64,000 bases of DNA from Thauera butanivorans NBRC 103042 (GCF_001591165.1 NZ_BCUG01000024.1:1-64000), one strand, 5' to 3'. Numbered from the stretch's first letter, positions 1 through 10,195 are shown. Made by a program: numbers and translations. Notes: generated from the letters alone by a model not told the origin.

Positions 1-5
1 TTTGC

Positions 6-542
6 ATGCAAACCGTTTCGTCTTCGTCCGATTCTTCGCCGCTTGCCGACCCGCCGCGCACGTCCGTGCGCTTCGCCAGCCAGGTCGGCTTCATCTACCG
101 CCAATGGCGCAAGGTGCTGAATCGGCGCCTCAAGGCCCACGGCCTCACCGACGCCAGCTGGGCGCCGCTGCTCGCCCTGTCCAAGGCCGGCCGGCCGATG
201 CGGCAGAAGGAACTGGCCGATCACCTGTTCCTCGATACCTCGTCGATGGTCCGCATCCTCAATCAGTTGCGCGAAGCGGCGCTGGTCGACTGGGCGGCCG
301 ATCCCGAGGATCGCCGCGCCAAGTTGATTTCGCTGACGGCACGTGGGTGGGAACAGGTCAGGGAGATCGAAGGCGCGTCCCGCAGCCTCGAAGCCGAGGC
401 CTTGCGCGGCATCGCCGCGGAGGACGTCGCCACGACCCGCGCAGTGCTTGCTCGCATCGCCGAGCGCATCGGGGAGATCGAACTCGGCGCACAGTGCGAA
501 CGCAGCGGGGAGGGCGCTGGCAAAGCGGGCGACAGCGGCTGA
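6..542 (+). CDS. MarR family transcriptional regulator
   Basis: This 178-residue protein has the winged-helix layout of MarR regulators: a dimerisation helix (VGFIYRQWRKVLNRRL, about residues 28-43), a helix-turn-helix around residues 60-90 (RQKELADHLFLDTSSMVRIL), and the wing signature DPEDRRAKLISLT near residue 100. MarR proteins usually repress a neighbouring exporter or catabolic gene and release DNA on binding a small phenolic ligand. The gene ends 62 bases before a drug-exporter gene on the same strand, so the pair probably forms an emrRB-like unit. Only five bases precede the ATG, so the promoter and operator are outside the window and an earlier start cannot be excluded. Confidence 0.85.
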   Translation: MQTVSSSSDSSPLADPPRTSVRFASQVGFIYRQWRKVLNRRLKAHGLTDASWAPLLALSKAGRPMRQKELADHLFLDTSSMVRILNQLREAALVDWAADPEDRRAKLISLTARGWEQVREIEGASRSLEAEALRGIAAEDVATTRAVLARIAERIGEIELGAQCERSGEGAGKAGDSG

Positions 543-604
543 AACGGCCGCCGCGTCCGCTTTCCCTGGCTTCCCTTTCCCGCCTCCGAGGAGCTTCGGC
601 TCAA

Positions 605-2029
605 ATGCGCCTTCCTTCCCCTCCTTCGTTCGAGACGCTTGCCGAACGCTACGGCGAGCGCTACAAGTGGATGCTGCTGATCGTGGTTGGCATCGGCACC
701 GTGGCCGGCGTGCTCTCCACTTCCAGCTTCAACGTCGCGATCAACGCGCTTGCACAGGACTTCGGCCTCGGCCAGGAGCGCGTGCAGTGGGCGATGACCG
801 GTTTCATGGCGGCGATGACGCTGTCGATGCTGCCCGCACCCTGGCTACTCGACCGCATCGGCTTCCGCAAGCTCTTCATGTCCGCGCTGATCCTGCTGGT
901 GCTGAGCAGCATCGCCGGCAGCCTGGCCACCAGCTTCCCGACGGTGGTCGCCGCGCGGGTGCTGCAGGGCTGCGCCACCGGCGTGCTCCAGCCCTTGAGC
1001 GCGCTGGTGATCCTGCGGTTGTTCCCGCCTCATCTGCAGGGCCAGGCCTCCGGCCTGCTGATGCTGGGGCTCGGGCTCACGCCTGCGGTGGCGCCGGCCT
1101 TCGGCGGCGTGCTGATCGACCGTTTCGGCTGGGAGTCGATCTTCTACCTGAACCTGCCCTTCGGCCTGCTGGCGCTGCTGGCCGGTATCTTCCTGCTGCC
1201 TTCGCCGCGCGAGATCAGGCGGCATCCGTTCGACTGGCTGGGCGCGGGCCTGCTGTCGGGCGCCACGCTGGCGATGGTCGAAGGCATCGCCAGCCTGCAG
1301 CACAGCGGCCTCGTCTCGGTGTGGACGCTGGGCAGCTTCCTGCTCGCCGCGGTGCTCGTCGTTGGCTTCGTGCTGCATGCCCGGCGCGCCCGGCAGCCGA
1401 TCATCAGCTTGGACATCTTCCGTTCGCGCACTTTTTCGATGGGCACGCTGGTGTCCTTCACCTACGGCTTCGGCCTGTTCGGCTCGACCTACCTGATCCC
1501 GGTGTTCCTGCAGCATGCGCTGGGCTACACTGCGACGGCGGCCGGCAGCGTGCTGATTCCGGGCGGCATCGCGCTGATCCTGTCGACGCCGGTCGCCGGC
1601 CGGATGGTCGACAAGTTCTCGCCGCAGCAGGTGACGATCTGGGGGCTGGTGCTGTTCGGCCTGTCCTTCTTCATCTTCTTCGCTCTCGGCGGCAAGGTTG
1701 ATTACACCGAGCTGATCGTCGCCACCGTGCTCGGCCGCATCGGCCTGGGCCTGATCCTGCCGGCACTCAACCTCGCGACGGTCCGCGACCTGGCGGCGCA
1801 TCAGCATGCGCAATCCTCGGTCGTGGTCAGCTACGCCCGCCAGTTGGGTGGCGTGTTCGGCGTGGCGGTCATCGCGGTGTTTACCGAATGGCGGGTGCAG
1901 GCGCTGGCCGCTTTGCCCGACGGCCTGCCGCTCGCCTACGCCCAGGGCTTCCTGTTCATCGGCCTGACGATGCTGGCTGCCGTCTGCGCGGCCTGGCGGA
2001 TGAAGGGCCAGCCTGCCGCGCAGGCCTGA
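605..2029 (+). CDS. MFS drug exporter, DHA2/EmrB-like family
   Basis: The 474-residue product is a polytopic inner-membrane protein with about 14 hydrophobic segments and the MFS motif-A loop LLDRIGFRKLF between helices 2 and 3. Members of this DHA2 family expel hydrophobic compounds by proton antiport. The ATG at 605 is preceded by GAGGAG and comes directly before MRLPSPPSFETLAERY; the open frame continues upstream, but that part overlaps the MarR gene and looks like shadow sequence. Co-orientation with the MarR gene suggests ligand-induced expression. The stop codon abuts the end of the convergent sotB remnant. The substrate cannot be told from sequence. Confidence 0.85.
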   Translation: MRLPSPPSFETLAERYGERYKWMLLIVVGIGTVAGVLSTSSFNVAINALAQDFGLGQERVQWAMTGFMAAMTLSMLPAPWLLDRIGFRKLFMSALILLVLSSIAGSLATSFPTVVAARVLQGCATGVLQPLSALVILRLFPPHLQGQASGLLMLGLGLTPAVAPAFGGVLIDRFGWESIFYLNLPFGLLALLAGIFLLPSPREIRRHPFDWLGAGLLSGATLAMVEGIASLQHSGLVSVWTLGSFLLAAVLVVGFVLHARRARQPIISLDIFRSRTFSMGTLVSFTYGFGLFGSTYLIPVFLQHALGYTATAAGSVLIPGGIALILSTPVAGRMVDKFSPQQVTIWGLVLFGLSFFIFFALGGKVDYTELIVATVLGRIGLGLILPALNLATVRDLAAHQHAQSSVVVSYARQLGGVFGVAVIAVFTEWRVQALAALPDGLPLAYAQGFLFIGLTMLAAVCAAWRMKGQPAAQA

Positions 2030-2560
2030 TCACGGCATGTGCCCGCGCTGCGGCCCGGCTCCCAGCTTCATCGCCCACAGCCACCATGCTGCGCCCAGCA
2101 GCGCCAGCAGGCCGCCGGCCAGGCCGACATGCTGCAGCCTGGCATGCGAACTCACCTGGCTGCCGATCAGTGCGCCCGCACCGATGCCGACGTTGAACAG
2201 GCCCGAGAACATCGCCATCGCCACCATCGCCGCACCCCAGACCGAAACCAGCACATACAGCACCTAGCCGTCGCCGACGGAGGTGGTCAGCAGCATGCCC
2301 GGCAGCGACACCAGCGTCACCAGCTAGGCATAGATGGTCAGCATCAGACCGACGTGCTCGACCGGCATGCCGAAGCTGCCGCCGATGTCGCTGAGCAGCC
2401 CTGCCGGCACGAATTCGCTGGTATTGAACACGAATGCGCCCAGCGCCAGCGCGGTCACGCTGAGCCAGCGCTGGCGGTCGGTCAAGGCGGACGACGAAGG
2501 AGAAGCGGCAACGGCGTCCGCCGGGGCGGGCGGACGCGGGGAAGCGGGTGCAGGGGGCAT
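2030..2560 (-). pseudogene. decayed SotB-like MFS exporter
   Basis: Two open segments on the minus strand match the two ends of sugar-efflux exporters of the SotB/YdeA family. The first (2560-2324) gives the N terminus with [15 protein letters not shown] and MLTIYA. The second (2263-2030) gives the C-terminal [20 protein letters not shown]. Between them lies only about 60 bases with two in-frame stops, one replacing the Trp expected in TIYAW (a TGG to TAG change). An intact family member has about 390 residues, so roughly 200 internal residues are deleted. The gene cannot make a functional transporter. Confidence 0.8.
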
Positions 2561-2576
2561 GATGCGGGGGGGGGGC

Positions 2577-2717
2577 TCAGGCCTCGCCGTCGGAATCCGC
2601 CTTGTCCAGCATGCGGCGGTGCGTCGCCTCGTCGTCCATCAGCTCGAACCACATCGCGTTGAGCACGGCGAAGGCGGCTGCCAGCGGCAGGCCGAGGAGC
2701 CAGGAAAAGTACCACAT
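2577..2717 (-). CDS. cydX: cytochrome bd small subunit CydX
   Basis: A 46-residue single-helix membrane protein beginning [20 protein letters not shown], the typical CydX/YbgT start, with the conserved N-terminal Trp-Tyr, a transmembrane segment, and a charged C-terminal tail. CydX stabilises the haem b/d site of the cytochrome bd quinol oxidase. It begins 20 bases after the cydB stop, the usual position as last gene of the cyd operon. The reverse-strand sequence before the ATG contains GGAGGA, a strong ribosome binding site. Confidence 0.9.
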   Translation of the reverse strand: MWYFSWLLGLPLAAAFAVLNAMWFELMDDEATHRRMLDKADSDGEA

Positions 2718-2737
2718 GGTTTGTCCTCCGCTGGGGG

Positions 2738-3895
2738 TCAGTACGAATGCCCTTCGCCGGTGGCGATGGCGACCGGGTCCACCTTGCCGCGCAGGATGCG
2801 ATACACCCAGGACGTGTAGGCCAGGATCAGGGGCATGAAGATCAGCACGCACACCAGCATGATGAACAGCGTCATGTGGCTGGACGACGAGTCCCACACT
2901 GCCAGGCTCACGCGCGGGTCCAGCGACGAGGGCAGGATGATCGGGAACATCGCGGCGCCGACCGTGAGGATGATGCAGGCGATGGCCGCCCCGCTGGACA
3001 GCAGCGCCAGCCACTCCCTGCGGCCGCGCATGCCCAGCAGGCTGAGCAGCGGCAGCAGCACGCCGAGCGCGGGCAGCAGCCACAGCACGGGCCGGGCGCC
3101 GAAGTTGGCCAGCCACGCGCCCGCCGTCACGGCGACCGTCTTGGCCGCCGGGTTGGACGGCCCGGCAGGGTCGATGGCGCTGGTGATCGCGTAGCCCGGC
3201 ACGCCGCCGAGCGCGATCCAGACGCCGGCCAGCACGAACAGCACGCTCGTCAGCACCGCGGCGATGCCGCCCCAGCGCGCGGCGCGCGCCGACACTTCGC
3301 CTTCGGTCTTGAACACCAGCCAGGCGGCGCCGTGCATCAGCAGCATGAACAGGGACACCAGGCCGCACAGCAGCGCGAAGGGCGTCAGCAGGCCGAAGAA
3401 GCTGCCTTCGTACCAGATGCGCATGTCGTCGCCGAGGCGGAAGGGCACGCCCAGCAGCACGTTGCCCACCGCCACGCCGAACAGCAGCGCCGGTGCCAGC
3501 CCGGTCAGGCACAGCACCCAGTCCCAGGCGTTGCGCCAGCCGGGTTCCTCGCGCTTGCTGCGGAATTTGAAGGCGACCGGACGCAGGATCAGCGCGGCGA
3601 GAATGGCGAACATCGCCAGGTAGAAGCCCGAGAACGACACCGCATACAGTTGCGGCCAGGCGGCGAAAATCGCGCCGCCGCCCAGGATCAGCCACACCTG
3701 GTTGCCTTCCCAGATCGGGCCGACGGTGTTGATGACGACACGGCGCTCGACGTCGGTCCTGGCCGTGGCCCGCAGCAGCCCCATGGCGCCCAGGTCGAAG
3801 CCGTCCATCACCGCGAAGCCGACCAGCAGGATGCCCAGCAGCAGCCACCAGATGACGCGCAGCACCTCGTAGGAAATGAGTTCATGCAGGATCAT
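2738..3895 (-). CDS. cydB: cytochrome bd quinol oxidase subunit II
   Basis: The 385-residue protein (E. coli CydB has 379) is a polytopic inner-membrane subunit. It begins [19 protein letters not shown] and holds the family segments [12 protein letters not shown] and [12 protein letters not shown]. With CydA it forms the high-affinity terminal oxidase that reduces oxygen to water from quinol under micro-oxic conditions. The start at 3895 lies 17 bases after the cydA stop and has a GAGGAGGGAT ribosome binding site. CydX follows directly. The segments GFDLG and GNQVW argue for the cytochrome bd or cyanide-insensitive oxidase family; adjacency to cydDC and cydX favours the bd type. Confidence 0.95.
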   Translation of the reverse strand: MILHELISYEVLRVIWWLLLGILLVGFAVMDGFDLGAMGLLRATARTDVERRVVINTVGPIWEGNQVWLILGGGAIFAAWPQLYAVSFSGFYLAMFAILAALILRPVAFKFRSKREEPGWRNAWDWVLCLTGLAPALLFGVAVGNVLLGVPFRLGDDMRIWYEGSFFGLLTPFALLCGLVSLFMLLMHGAAWLVFKTEGEVSARAARWGGIAAVLTSVLFVLAGVWIALGGVPGYAITSAIDPAGPSNPAAKTVAVTAGAWLANFGARPVLWLLPALGVLLPLLSLLGMRGRREWLALLSSGAAIACIILTVGAAMFPIILPSSLDPRVSLAVWDSSSSHMTLFIMLVCVLIFMPLILAYTSWVYRILRGKVDPVAIATGEGHSY

Positions 3896-3912
3896 GGCGA
3901 ATCCCTCCTCGC

Positions 3913-5499
3913 TCAGCGCGTGCGCGCCAGCTTGTCGATCATCGGCTGGTAGAAGCTCAGATGCGGTTCGCTGACATGCGGCGGCCCCTTGCGGATGGCC
4001 TTGAGCATCAGCTTCATCTCGATGACGAACAGCACGGTGTAGATCAGGACGAAGCCGGCGATCGTCAGCAGCAGCGTGCCGGCGCCCAGGTTGGAGACGG
4101 CCATCGCGGTCGGCAGCACGCCTTCGATGACCCAGGGCTGGCGGCCCACTTCGGCGACGATCCAGCCGCACTCCACGGCGATCCAGGGCAGCGGAATCGA
4201 CCATACGGCGACTTTCAGCAGCCACGGATGGGCATCGAGCCGGTGGCGCGCCGACAGGACGAAGAAGGTGGCCGTCAGCAGGACGAAGAACACCCCCAGG
4301 CCGACCATGATGCGGAAGGTCCAGAACAGCGGGCCCACCGGCGGCACGCTGTCCATCGCCGCCTGGCGGATCTGCTCATCGGTGGCATGACGCGGATCAT
4401 CCACGTAGCGCATCAGCAGCAGGGCATAGCCCATGCGTGCGCCCTTGTCCTCGAAGCGCTGGCGTGCCTCGGCGGGGATCTCTGCATCCGTCTTCGCGGC
4501 ACGAATGGCCTGCAGCGCATCGTAGGCATCGATGCCGTCGCGGATGTAGCCTTCGGCGTCATCCACGAGCTGGTTGATGCCCGGAATCTCCTGTGTCAGC
4601 GAGCGCGTGCCGATCAGGCCCATGACCCAGGGGATGTGTACCGCGTAATGGGTTTCGCGCGCCTCGCGGTCGGGGAAGCCGAAGGCGGTGAACGAAGCCG
4701 GCGGCGGCTCGGTCTCCCACATCGCCTCGATCGCGGCCAGCTTCATCTTCTGGTGCTCCGAGGACTGGTAGCCGCTCTCGTCGCCGAGCACCACCACCGA
4801 CAGCGAGGCGGCGAGGCCGAAGGAGGCCGCCACCGTCATCGAGCGCTTGGCCAGCGGCACGTGGCGTCCCTTGAGCAGATACCAGGCCGACACGCCCAGC
4901 ACGAACAGCGATGCCGTCACGTAGCCGGCCGACACCGTGTGCACGAACTTGGCCTGGGCCACCGGGTTGGTCAGCACGGCGAAGAAGTCGGTCACTTCCA
5001 TGCGCATGGTCTGCGGATTGAAGGCCGCGCCGACCGGGTTCTGCATCCAGCCGTTGGCGATCAGGATCCATAGCGCCGAGAAGTTCGAGCCCAGCGCCAC
5101 CAGCCAGGTGGCGCTCAGGTGCTGCACCTTGGTCATGCGGTCCCAGCCGAAGAAGAACAGGCCGACGAAGGTCGCTTCGAGGAAGAAGGCCATCAGGCCC
5201 TCGATCGCCAGCGGCGCACCGAAGATGTCGCCGACGTAGTGGCTGTAGTAGCTCCAGTTCATGCCGAACTGGAACTCCATCACCACGCCGGTCGCCACGC
5301 CCATGGCGAAGTTGATGCCGAACAGGATGCCCCAGAACTTGGTCATGTCGCGCCAGATGGTCCGGCCGGTCATCACGTACACGGTTTCCATGATCGCGAT
5401 GAGAACGGCCAGGCCCAGCGTCAGCGGCACGAACAGGAAGTGGTACAGCGCCGTGATGGCGAACTGCAGCCGCGAGAGATCGACGATGTCGAGGTCCAT
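3913..5499 (-). CDS. cydA: cytochrome bd quinol oxidase subunit I
   Basis: A 528-residue haem-bearing subunit, close to the usual 520. The N-terminal [22 protein letters not shown] carries the axial His of haem d/b595, and the C-terminal [14 protein letters not shown] is the invariant GRQPW quinol-oxidase signature. The segment between helices 6 and 7 is short, as in the S-type Q-loop. Start at 5499 is chosen because a strong AAGGAGG sits just upstream; the frame is open further upstream without support. It lies 68 bases after cydC, so transcription of cydDCABX as one unit is likely. Confidence 0.95.
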   Translation of the reverse strand: MDLDIVDLSRLQFAITALYHFLFVPLTLGLAVLIAIMETVYVMTGRTIWRDMTKFWGILFGINFAMGVATGVVMEFQFGMNWSYYSHYVGDIFGAPLAIEGLMAFFLEATFVGLFFFGWDRMTKVQHLSATWLVALGSNFSALWILIANGWMQNPVGAAFNPQTMRMEVTDFFAVLTNPVAQAKFVHTVSAGYVTASLFVLGVSAWYLLKGRHVPLAKRSMTVAASFGLAASLSVVVLGDESGYQSSEHQKMKLAAIEAMWETEPPPASFTAFGFPDREARETHYAVHIPWVMGLIGTRSLTQEIPGINQLVDDAEGYIRDGIDAYDALQAIRAAKTDAEIPAEARQRFEDKGARMGYALLLMRYVDDPRHATDEQIRQAAMDSVPPVGPLFWTFRIMVGLGVFFVLLTATFFVLSARHRLDAHPWLLKVAVWSIPLPWIAVECGWIVAEVGRQPWVIEGVLPTAMAVSNLGAGTLLLTIAGFVLIYTVLFVIEMKLMLKAIRKGPPHVSEPHLSFYQPMIDKLARTR

Positions 5500-5567
5500 G
5501 AAACCTCCTTTGCTGCGGTACTTCAAAGGGGCAATGCAGCGCCTTGGCGCGGGGTGGAACCCCGGCG

Positions 5568-7286
5568 TCAATCCGCTGCATCGGGTCTGAGCCGGGCCAG
5601 GGCCAACTCATATTCGCGGGTGCCGCGTTGCGCCTGCCGGGCAACGCGTCCGTCCGCGAGCCAGATAATCCGGTCGGCCAGCCGTGCCTCGCGCTGCCAG
5701 TGCGTGGCCAGCAATAGGGTACGCCCTTGAGCGGCTTGTGCAAGCCGCTGCATGACATCGGCAGCGGTGACGGCGTCGAGACCTTCGGTGGCTTCGTCCA
5801 GCAGCCAGCATCGGGACGGATGCAGAAACAGCCGCGCCAGCGCCAGGCGGCGCGCCTGGCCGCCCGACAGGCCCAGGCCGCCTTCGCCCAGCAAGGTGTC
5901 CAGCCCCTGCGGCAGGGCCTTGATGTCCCGGGCCAGTCCGGCGGCTTCGAGTGCGTTCCACAATGCGGCGTCTCCGGCATCCGGCGAAGCCAGGCGCAGG
6001 TTGTCGTGCAGGCTGTCGCGGAACAGCTCGGTGCGCTGCGTCATCCAGCAGCACGGCAGGGCGGCAGCCCGTCCCGAGGCGGCGGGCAGTTCGCCCGCGA
6101 TCACTGACAGCAGGCTGCTCTTGCCGGCGCCGCTGCTGCCGATCAGGGCAATGCGCTCGCCCTCGCGGACGTGCAGATCCAGCGGCCCGAGGATTTCCGG
6201 CCAGCCCGGATGAGCCACCCGCAGCTGGTCCAGCTGCACAGCCAGGCCGCCAGCGGGCTTTGCCCGCTCGGCCGACGGTGGCCCGTCATCAGCCGCCACC
6301 GCGGCGCCGAGGCGGCGGACTGCGAGCCAGCTGCGGCCGGCTTCGGCCGCACCCCGGCGGAGGGCGGCGAACGGCTCCATCGCCGACAGCGCCAGCAGGA
6401 TGCCCAAGGCCGCGACGGCGACGCCGATCCGTTGCCCTTCCACCAGCCAACCCATTGCCGGCAAGGCGGCGCTCAAGGTCAGGGCGCTCGCCAGGCCATA
6501 AGCCTGTGCCGCACACGCCTCGGCGCGGTACAGCCGGTCGTCGGCTTGCGCGGCGCGCGCATCGCAGGCCTGCACCGCCGCGACCTGCGCAGGCAGGCGG
6601 CCCGTCATCAGCAGTTCCGCCTGCCCTGCGACGAGGTCCACGCTTTTCAGGCGCAGGGTTTCCAGCGCCATCGCACGGCGGATCGCGGTCTTGCGGGTCC
6701 GCAGGCCGTGCCACAGCGCGATGCCCCAACCGGCCAGCAGCAGCCAGGCCAGCGTCAGCAGGCCCAGCCACCCGTGCATGATGCCGAAGGCCAGCGCCGC
6801 CAGCAGCGCCGCGCCGAGCGCCGCGATGCCCGGCACCAGCAGACGCAGGTACAGGTTGTCCAGCGCATCGACGTCGGCCGTCAGGCGCTGCAGCAGGCGG
6901 GCGGGGCGCAACAGCAGCAGGCGTGCAGCCTGGGGGCGGGACCAGTGGCGGAACAGCTTTTCGCGCAATGCCGCGAGCACGGCCAGCGTCGCGTCGTGCG
7001 TGACCAGGCGCTCCGCATAGCGTGCGCCGCTGCGGCCCAGTGCCAGCAGGCGGATGCCGGCCGAAGGCATGAAGACGTCGAACATCAGCGCCGTGGCCGG
7101 CACCAGGCCCGCCAGCGCGGTGGCTGCGATGAACCAGCCCGACAGCCCCAGCAGCGCCATGCCCATCAGCACGGTCAAGGCCGCCAGCAGCGCGCCGCCC
7201 AGCCATAGCCGGCGCCCGGCCATCACAGCCAGGGTGTGTAGCAGGGGTTTCATGCTGCGGCGCAGGGACGGCTTGCGACCCTTCAT
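5568..7286 (-). CDS. cydC: heterodimeric ABC exporter subunit CydC
   Basis: A 572-residue half-transporter with an N-terminal six-helix membrane domain and a C-terminal nucleotide-binding domain showing Walker A (GSSGAGKSS), the ABC signature LSGGQARRLALARL and Walker B CWLLDEATEGLD. CydDC exports cysteine and glutathione to the periplasm and is needed for cytochrome bd assembly. The ATG at 7286 overlaps the TGA of cydD (ATGA), which indicates translational coupling. A second in-frame Met (MKPLLHTLAV) lies 11 codons downstream and could be the true start. cydA follows after 68 bases. Confidence 0.9.
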   Translation of the reverse strand: MKGRKPSLRRSMKPLLHTLAVMAGRRLWLGGALLAALTVLMGMALLGLSGWFIAATALAGLVPATALMFDVFMPSAGIRLLALGRSGARYAERLVTHDATLAVLAALREKLFRHWSRPQAARLLLLRPARLLQRLTADVDALDNLYLRLLVPGIAALGAALLAALAFGIMHGWLGLLTLAWLLLAGWGIALWHGLRTRKTAIRRAMALETLRLKSVDLVAGQAELLMTGRLPAQVAAVQACDARAAQADDRLYRAEACAAQAYGLASALTLSAALPAMGWLVEGQRIGVAVAALGILLALSAMEPFAALRRGAAEAGRSWLAVRRLGAAVAADDGPPSAERAKPAGGLAVQLDQLRVAHPGWPEILGPLDLHVREGERIALIGSSGAGKSSLLSVIAGELPAASGRAAALPCCWMTQRTELFRDSLHDNLRLASPDAGDAALWNALEAAGLARDIKALPQGLDTLLGEGGLGLSGGQARRLALARLFLHPSRCWLLDEATEGLDAVTAADVMQRLAQAAQGRTLLLATHWQREARLADRIIWLADGRVARQAQRGTREYELALARLRPDAAD

Positions 7287-8965
7287 GCCGCCTCTCCGTC
7301 CGCCGAGGGCGGGAGCGGCCGCCATGGCAGCCGGATCACCCGGTCCATGCGCTGCGCCAGCTGCGCATCATGGGTGGCGACGATCAGCGTGCGGCCGCGG
7401 GCGATGCGCAGCAGGCTGTCGATGATCTGCCCTGCGGTCACCGGGTCCAGGTGGGCGGTCGGCTCGTCGACCAGCAGCAGTCCGGCGTCCCGGTTCACCG
7501 CCAGGCGCGCCAGCGCCAGCCGCAGCACCTCGCCGCCCGACAAGCCGCTGCCGCCTTCGCCCAGGCTCGAGGCCGCGCGCGCCTGCAGCACGGCGCCCAG
7601 CGCCGCCTGCTCGGCGGCGGTCCGGACGTCGTCGGCACCGAGGTGCACACGCCCCAGCGATACGTTGTGCGGCATCGAGCCGGCAAAGACATGGGCGTGC
7701 TGCCCCATCCATGCCATGCGGGCGCGCATCGCTGCGGCCGTTTCGGCATTCAAGGGCTGGCCGTCGATGCGTATCTCGCCTCTGGCGACCGGTGCCAGGC
7801 CGGCGATCTGTGCCAGCAGCACCGACTTGCCGCTGCCGCTGGGGCTCCACAGCGCCACGTGCTCGCCTGGCTCGACGTGCAGGTTCAGCGCTTCGAGCCG
7901 CGTGTCGCTGCCGGGCGCCTGGACTTCGAGAGCCACGATGTCGACCGCTGCTGCTGTGCTTGGAGCAGGGGGCATCCGCTCGGCCTCGATGCTGCCGACG
8001 ATGGATGTCGCCTGGCGGCGCAGGTCTTCCAGCGCTTCGAGCGCTGCTTCGCCGGCGGCGCGGTCGTGCCAGACGGCGGACAGTTCGCGCAGGGGTTCGA
8101 AGAATGCGGGTGCCAGCAGCAGCACGAACAAGGCCTCGCCCAGGCTCAGCTTCTGCCCCCAGGCGCCGAAGGGCAGGGTGCCGAGCAGGTGGAAGCCCAC
8201 ATAGACCGCCACCATCGCCACCCCCAGCGCGGAAAACAGCTCCAGCACGGCCGAGGACAGGAAGGCGATGCGCAGCACGCGCATGGTGCGCTGGCGCAGG
8301 GCTTCGGCATGCGCTCGCAGCCGCCGGGCCGAGCTTTCCACCGCGCCCAGTGCCCGCAAGGTGCTCAAGCCCCGCAGGCGATCGAGCAGGAAGGCGTTCA
8401 TGCCGCCCATTTCCGCCAGTTGCTCCTCGCTGGCGGCGCGGGCGCGCCAGCCGACGATGGCCATGAACAGCGGAATCAGCGGCGCGGCGAGGATCAGGAT
8501 CAGCGCGGCCAGCCAGCTCTGGCTGGCGACGACGGCCGCAATCGCCAGCGGCACGACGCGCACACGCCACATCGCGCACTGGTAGCGCGCCAGCCACGGC
8601 ACCACGGCTTCGGCCTGTTCGGCAAGGACGCTGGCTGCCTGGCCCGATGATGGCCGTGCCTTGTCCAGCGGCGACGAATGGGCCAGGGCCTGCAGCGCCC
8701 GGGCACGCAACTGGCTCAACACGGTGCGTGCGGCGCGATGGGCCCGCAGCACGCCGGTACCGTCGCACCAGGCGCGCAGCATGCCCAACGCCAGCACGCC
8801 TGCGGTGGCTGCCAGCAGCTGCCGCATCGGCTGTCCGTCCGCCATCTGCTGCAGCGCCCAGGCGAGCAGGCCGGCCTGGGGCAGCCACAGCAGCGCAGCG
8901 GCCAGTTGCAGCATCGCGCCGCTGCGGGAAGAAGTGGCCATGTCCGGACCTGGGGGCGAATCCAT
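7283..8965 (-). CDS. cydD: heterodimeric ABC exporter subunit CydD
   Basis: First gene of the minus-strand cyd operon. About 560 residues with an N-terminal transmembrane domain and an ABC ATPase domain: Walker A SPSGSGKSVLL, signature LSGGEVLRLALARL, Walker B LLLVDEPTAHLD. It pairs with CydC to export reductant (cysteine/glutathione) for bd oxidase maturation. The start is uncertain: ATG at 8965 (MDSPPG) or 8941 (MATSSRSG) are both plausible because family proteins start close to the first helix, and neither has a strong ribosome binding site. The frame remains open to 9100. Confidence 0.87.
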   Translation of the reverse strand: MDSPPGPDMATSSRSGAMLQLAAALLWLPQAGLLAWALQQMADGQPMRQLLAATAGVLALGMLRAWCDGTGVLRAHRAARTVLSQLRARALQALAHSSPLDKARPSSGQAASVLAEQAEAVVPWLARYQCAMWRVRVVPLAIAAVVASQSWLAALILILAAPLIPLFMAIVGWRARAASEEQLAEMGGMNAFLLDRLRGLSTLRALGAVESSARRLRAHAEALRQRTMRVLRIAFLSSAVLELFSALGVAMVAVYVGFHLLGTLPFGAWGQKLSLGEALFVLLLAPAFFEPLRELSAVWHDRAAGEAALEALEDLRRQATSIVGSIEAERMPPAPSTAAAVDIVALEVQAPGSDTRLEALNLHVEPGEHVALWSPSGSGKSVLLAQIAGLAPVARGEIRIDGQPLNAETAAAMRARMAWMGQHAHVFAGSMPHNVSLGRVHLGADDVRTAAEQAALGAVLQARAASSLGEGGSGLSGGEVLRLALARLAVNRDAGLLLVDEPTAHLDPVTAGQIIDSLLRIARGRTLIVATHDAQLAQRMDRVIRLPWRPLPPSADGEAA

Positions 8966-9294
8966 GGGCTGTGCCGCCGGGGTGCGTGCGAGATGCTGCC
9001 CGAATCCGAGGGCGCGCGCGGGACATTCCGCGTTCCGGAGTCGGCCATCGTCGCCTTTCGATCGGCCGGCTGCTCCCTGATGCGCTTGGCTACGCAACAA
9101 CGCTTTACCTCCCCGGGTTTTGACGATCTCGCCGGCATGGTATATGACGTGAATGAATCGCGACGCTGGAGGGGCGGCCGCTGGCCCGCTTTACGGCGGG
9201 GCGAATCGCCACGCGCCCGGTATTCACGGGCATCGCCACCGAAGCCGCTGCTGCGGCCCAGGGTGTGTTCAGTTGTAATTTTCGAGGAGCAATC

Positions 9295-9849
9295 ATGAGC
9301 AGACTTCGCATCGGCGTGATCGTCGGCAGTGCCAGCCGGACCTCCATCAACCGCAAGCTGGCCCAGGCCCTGGTGAAGCTGGCGCAGGATCGGGCGGATT
9401 TCGAGTTCATCGACCTCGACCATCTGCCGATGTACAACCGTGATGACGACGCAGACTATCCGGCCGTCTTCCAGGCCCTGAAGGACAAGGTGCGCACCCA
9501 GGACGGCATCCTGTTCGTGACGCCCGAGCAGAATCGTTCGATCCCCGCGCTGCTGAAGAATGCGCTCGATGCGGCCAGCCGGCCCTACGGCAGCAGTGCC
9601 TGGGCGGGCATCCCGGCCGCAGTCATCGGCACCGCGGGCGGCGGGCCGGCCACTTCCATGGCCCAGCAGCACCTGCGCAACATCCTGGCCTACCTCGACA
9701 TGCCGACGATGGGGCAGCCCGAGGGTTTCATCCGCTGGCATGACGAATTGATCGATGCCGAAGGCAATGTGGGTGCCGCCAGCCACGACTTCCTGAAGGG
9801 CTACATGGACCGGTTCGTCGCCTGGGTCGAGCGTTTGCGCAAGGCCTGA
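9295..9849 (+). CDS. NADPH-dependent FMN reductase family protein
   Basis: This 184-residue flavodoxin-fold protein begins MSRLRIGVIVGSASRTSIN, a variant of the phosphate-binding GSxRxxSxN loop, and contains TPEQNRSIPALLKNALD, the family's substrate/flavin loop. Relatives (ChrR, YieF, azoreductase-like) reduce quinones, chromate or FMN with NAD(P)H in the cytoplasm. The start has GAGGAG at good spacing. It is divergent from cydD, with about 330 non-coding bases between them. Family assignment is firm; the substrate is not. Confidence 0.85.
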   Translation: MSRLRIGVIVGSASRTSINRKLAQALVKLAQDRADFEFIDLDHLPMYNRDDDADYPAVFQALKDKVRTQDGILFVTPEQNRSIPALLKNALDAASRPYGSSAWAGIPAAVIGTAGGGPATSMAQQHLRNILAYLDMPTMGQPEGFIRWHDELIDAEGNVGAASHDFLKGYMDRFVAWVERLRKA

Positions 9850-9898
9850 TCCACCGCCCTGTGCAGCATCGGCATAAGGCGGGGGTGGTGGCTGCCTG

Positions 9899-9929
9899 TT
9901 GACCTTCCAAGCGTGGCAAGCCTCATGCT
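9899..9929 (+). promoter_or_regulatory. CueR-type promoter upstream of copZ
   Basis: TTGACC (9899-9904) and CATGCT (9924-9929) are separated by 19 bases, the long spacer typical of MerR-family promoters. The spacer region carries an imperfect dyad, ACCTTCC at 9902 and GGCAAGCC ending at 9922, closely similar to the better dyad before copA. A CueR-type activator probably untwists this promoter when copper is present. Confidence 0.6.
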
Positions 9930-9960
9930 GCCGGACGTGACATTTCCCAAGGAGCTTCCG

Positions 9961-10155
9961 ATGCGATTCCATATCGAAAACATGACCTGCGGCGGCTGCG
10001 CCCGCGGTGTGACCAAGGCGATCCAGTCGGTCGACACCGACGCGAAGGTAACGGCCGATCCGCCCAACCGCCTGGTCGAAGTCGAATCGTCCGCGCCTCA
10101 GGCGCAGATCGAGGCGGCGCTGCAGGAAGCAGGTTTCCCGCCGAAGGCGGCCTGA
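9961..10155 (+). CDS. copZ: copper chaperone, heavy-metal-associated domain
   Basis: A 64-residue single HMA domain: MRFHIENMTCGGCARGVTKAI shows the MTCxxC copper(I)-binding motif after the first beta strand, followed by the usual beta-alpha-beta pattern. CopZ-like proteins carry Cu(I) to CopA. It has an AAGGAG ribosome binding site and its own CueR-like promoter, and lies convergent to the copA-cueR operon. The two Cys residues are present. Confidence 0.85.
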   Translation: MRFHIENMTCGGCARGVTKAIQSVDTDAKVTADPPNRLVEVESSAPQAQIEAALQEAGFPPKAA

Positions 10156-10195
10156 GGCTGGTTTTTCAGCCGGGGGCTGAGCCGCGAAAACCTTC

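Noticed and set aside
2747-3952. Long plus-strand open frame opposite cydB
   Set aside because: Low-complexity Gln/His/Arg composition without domains; it is the antisense of cydB in a high-GC genome.
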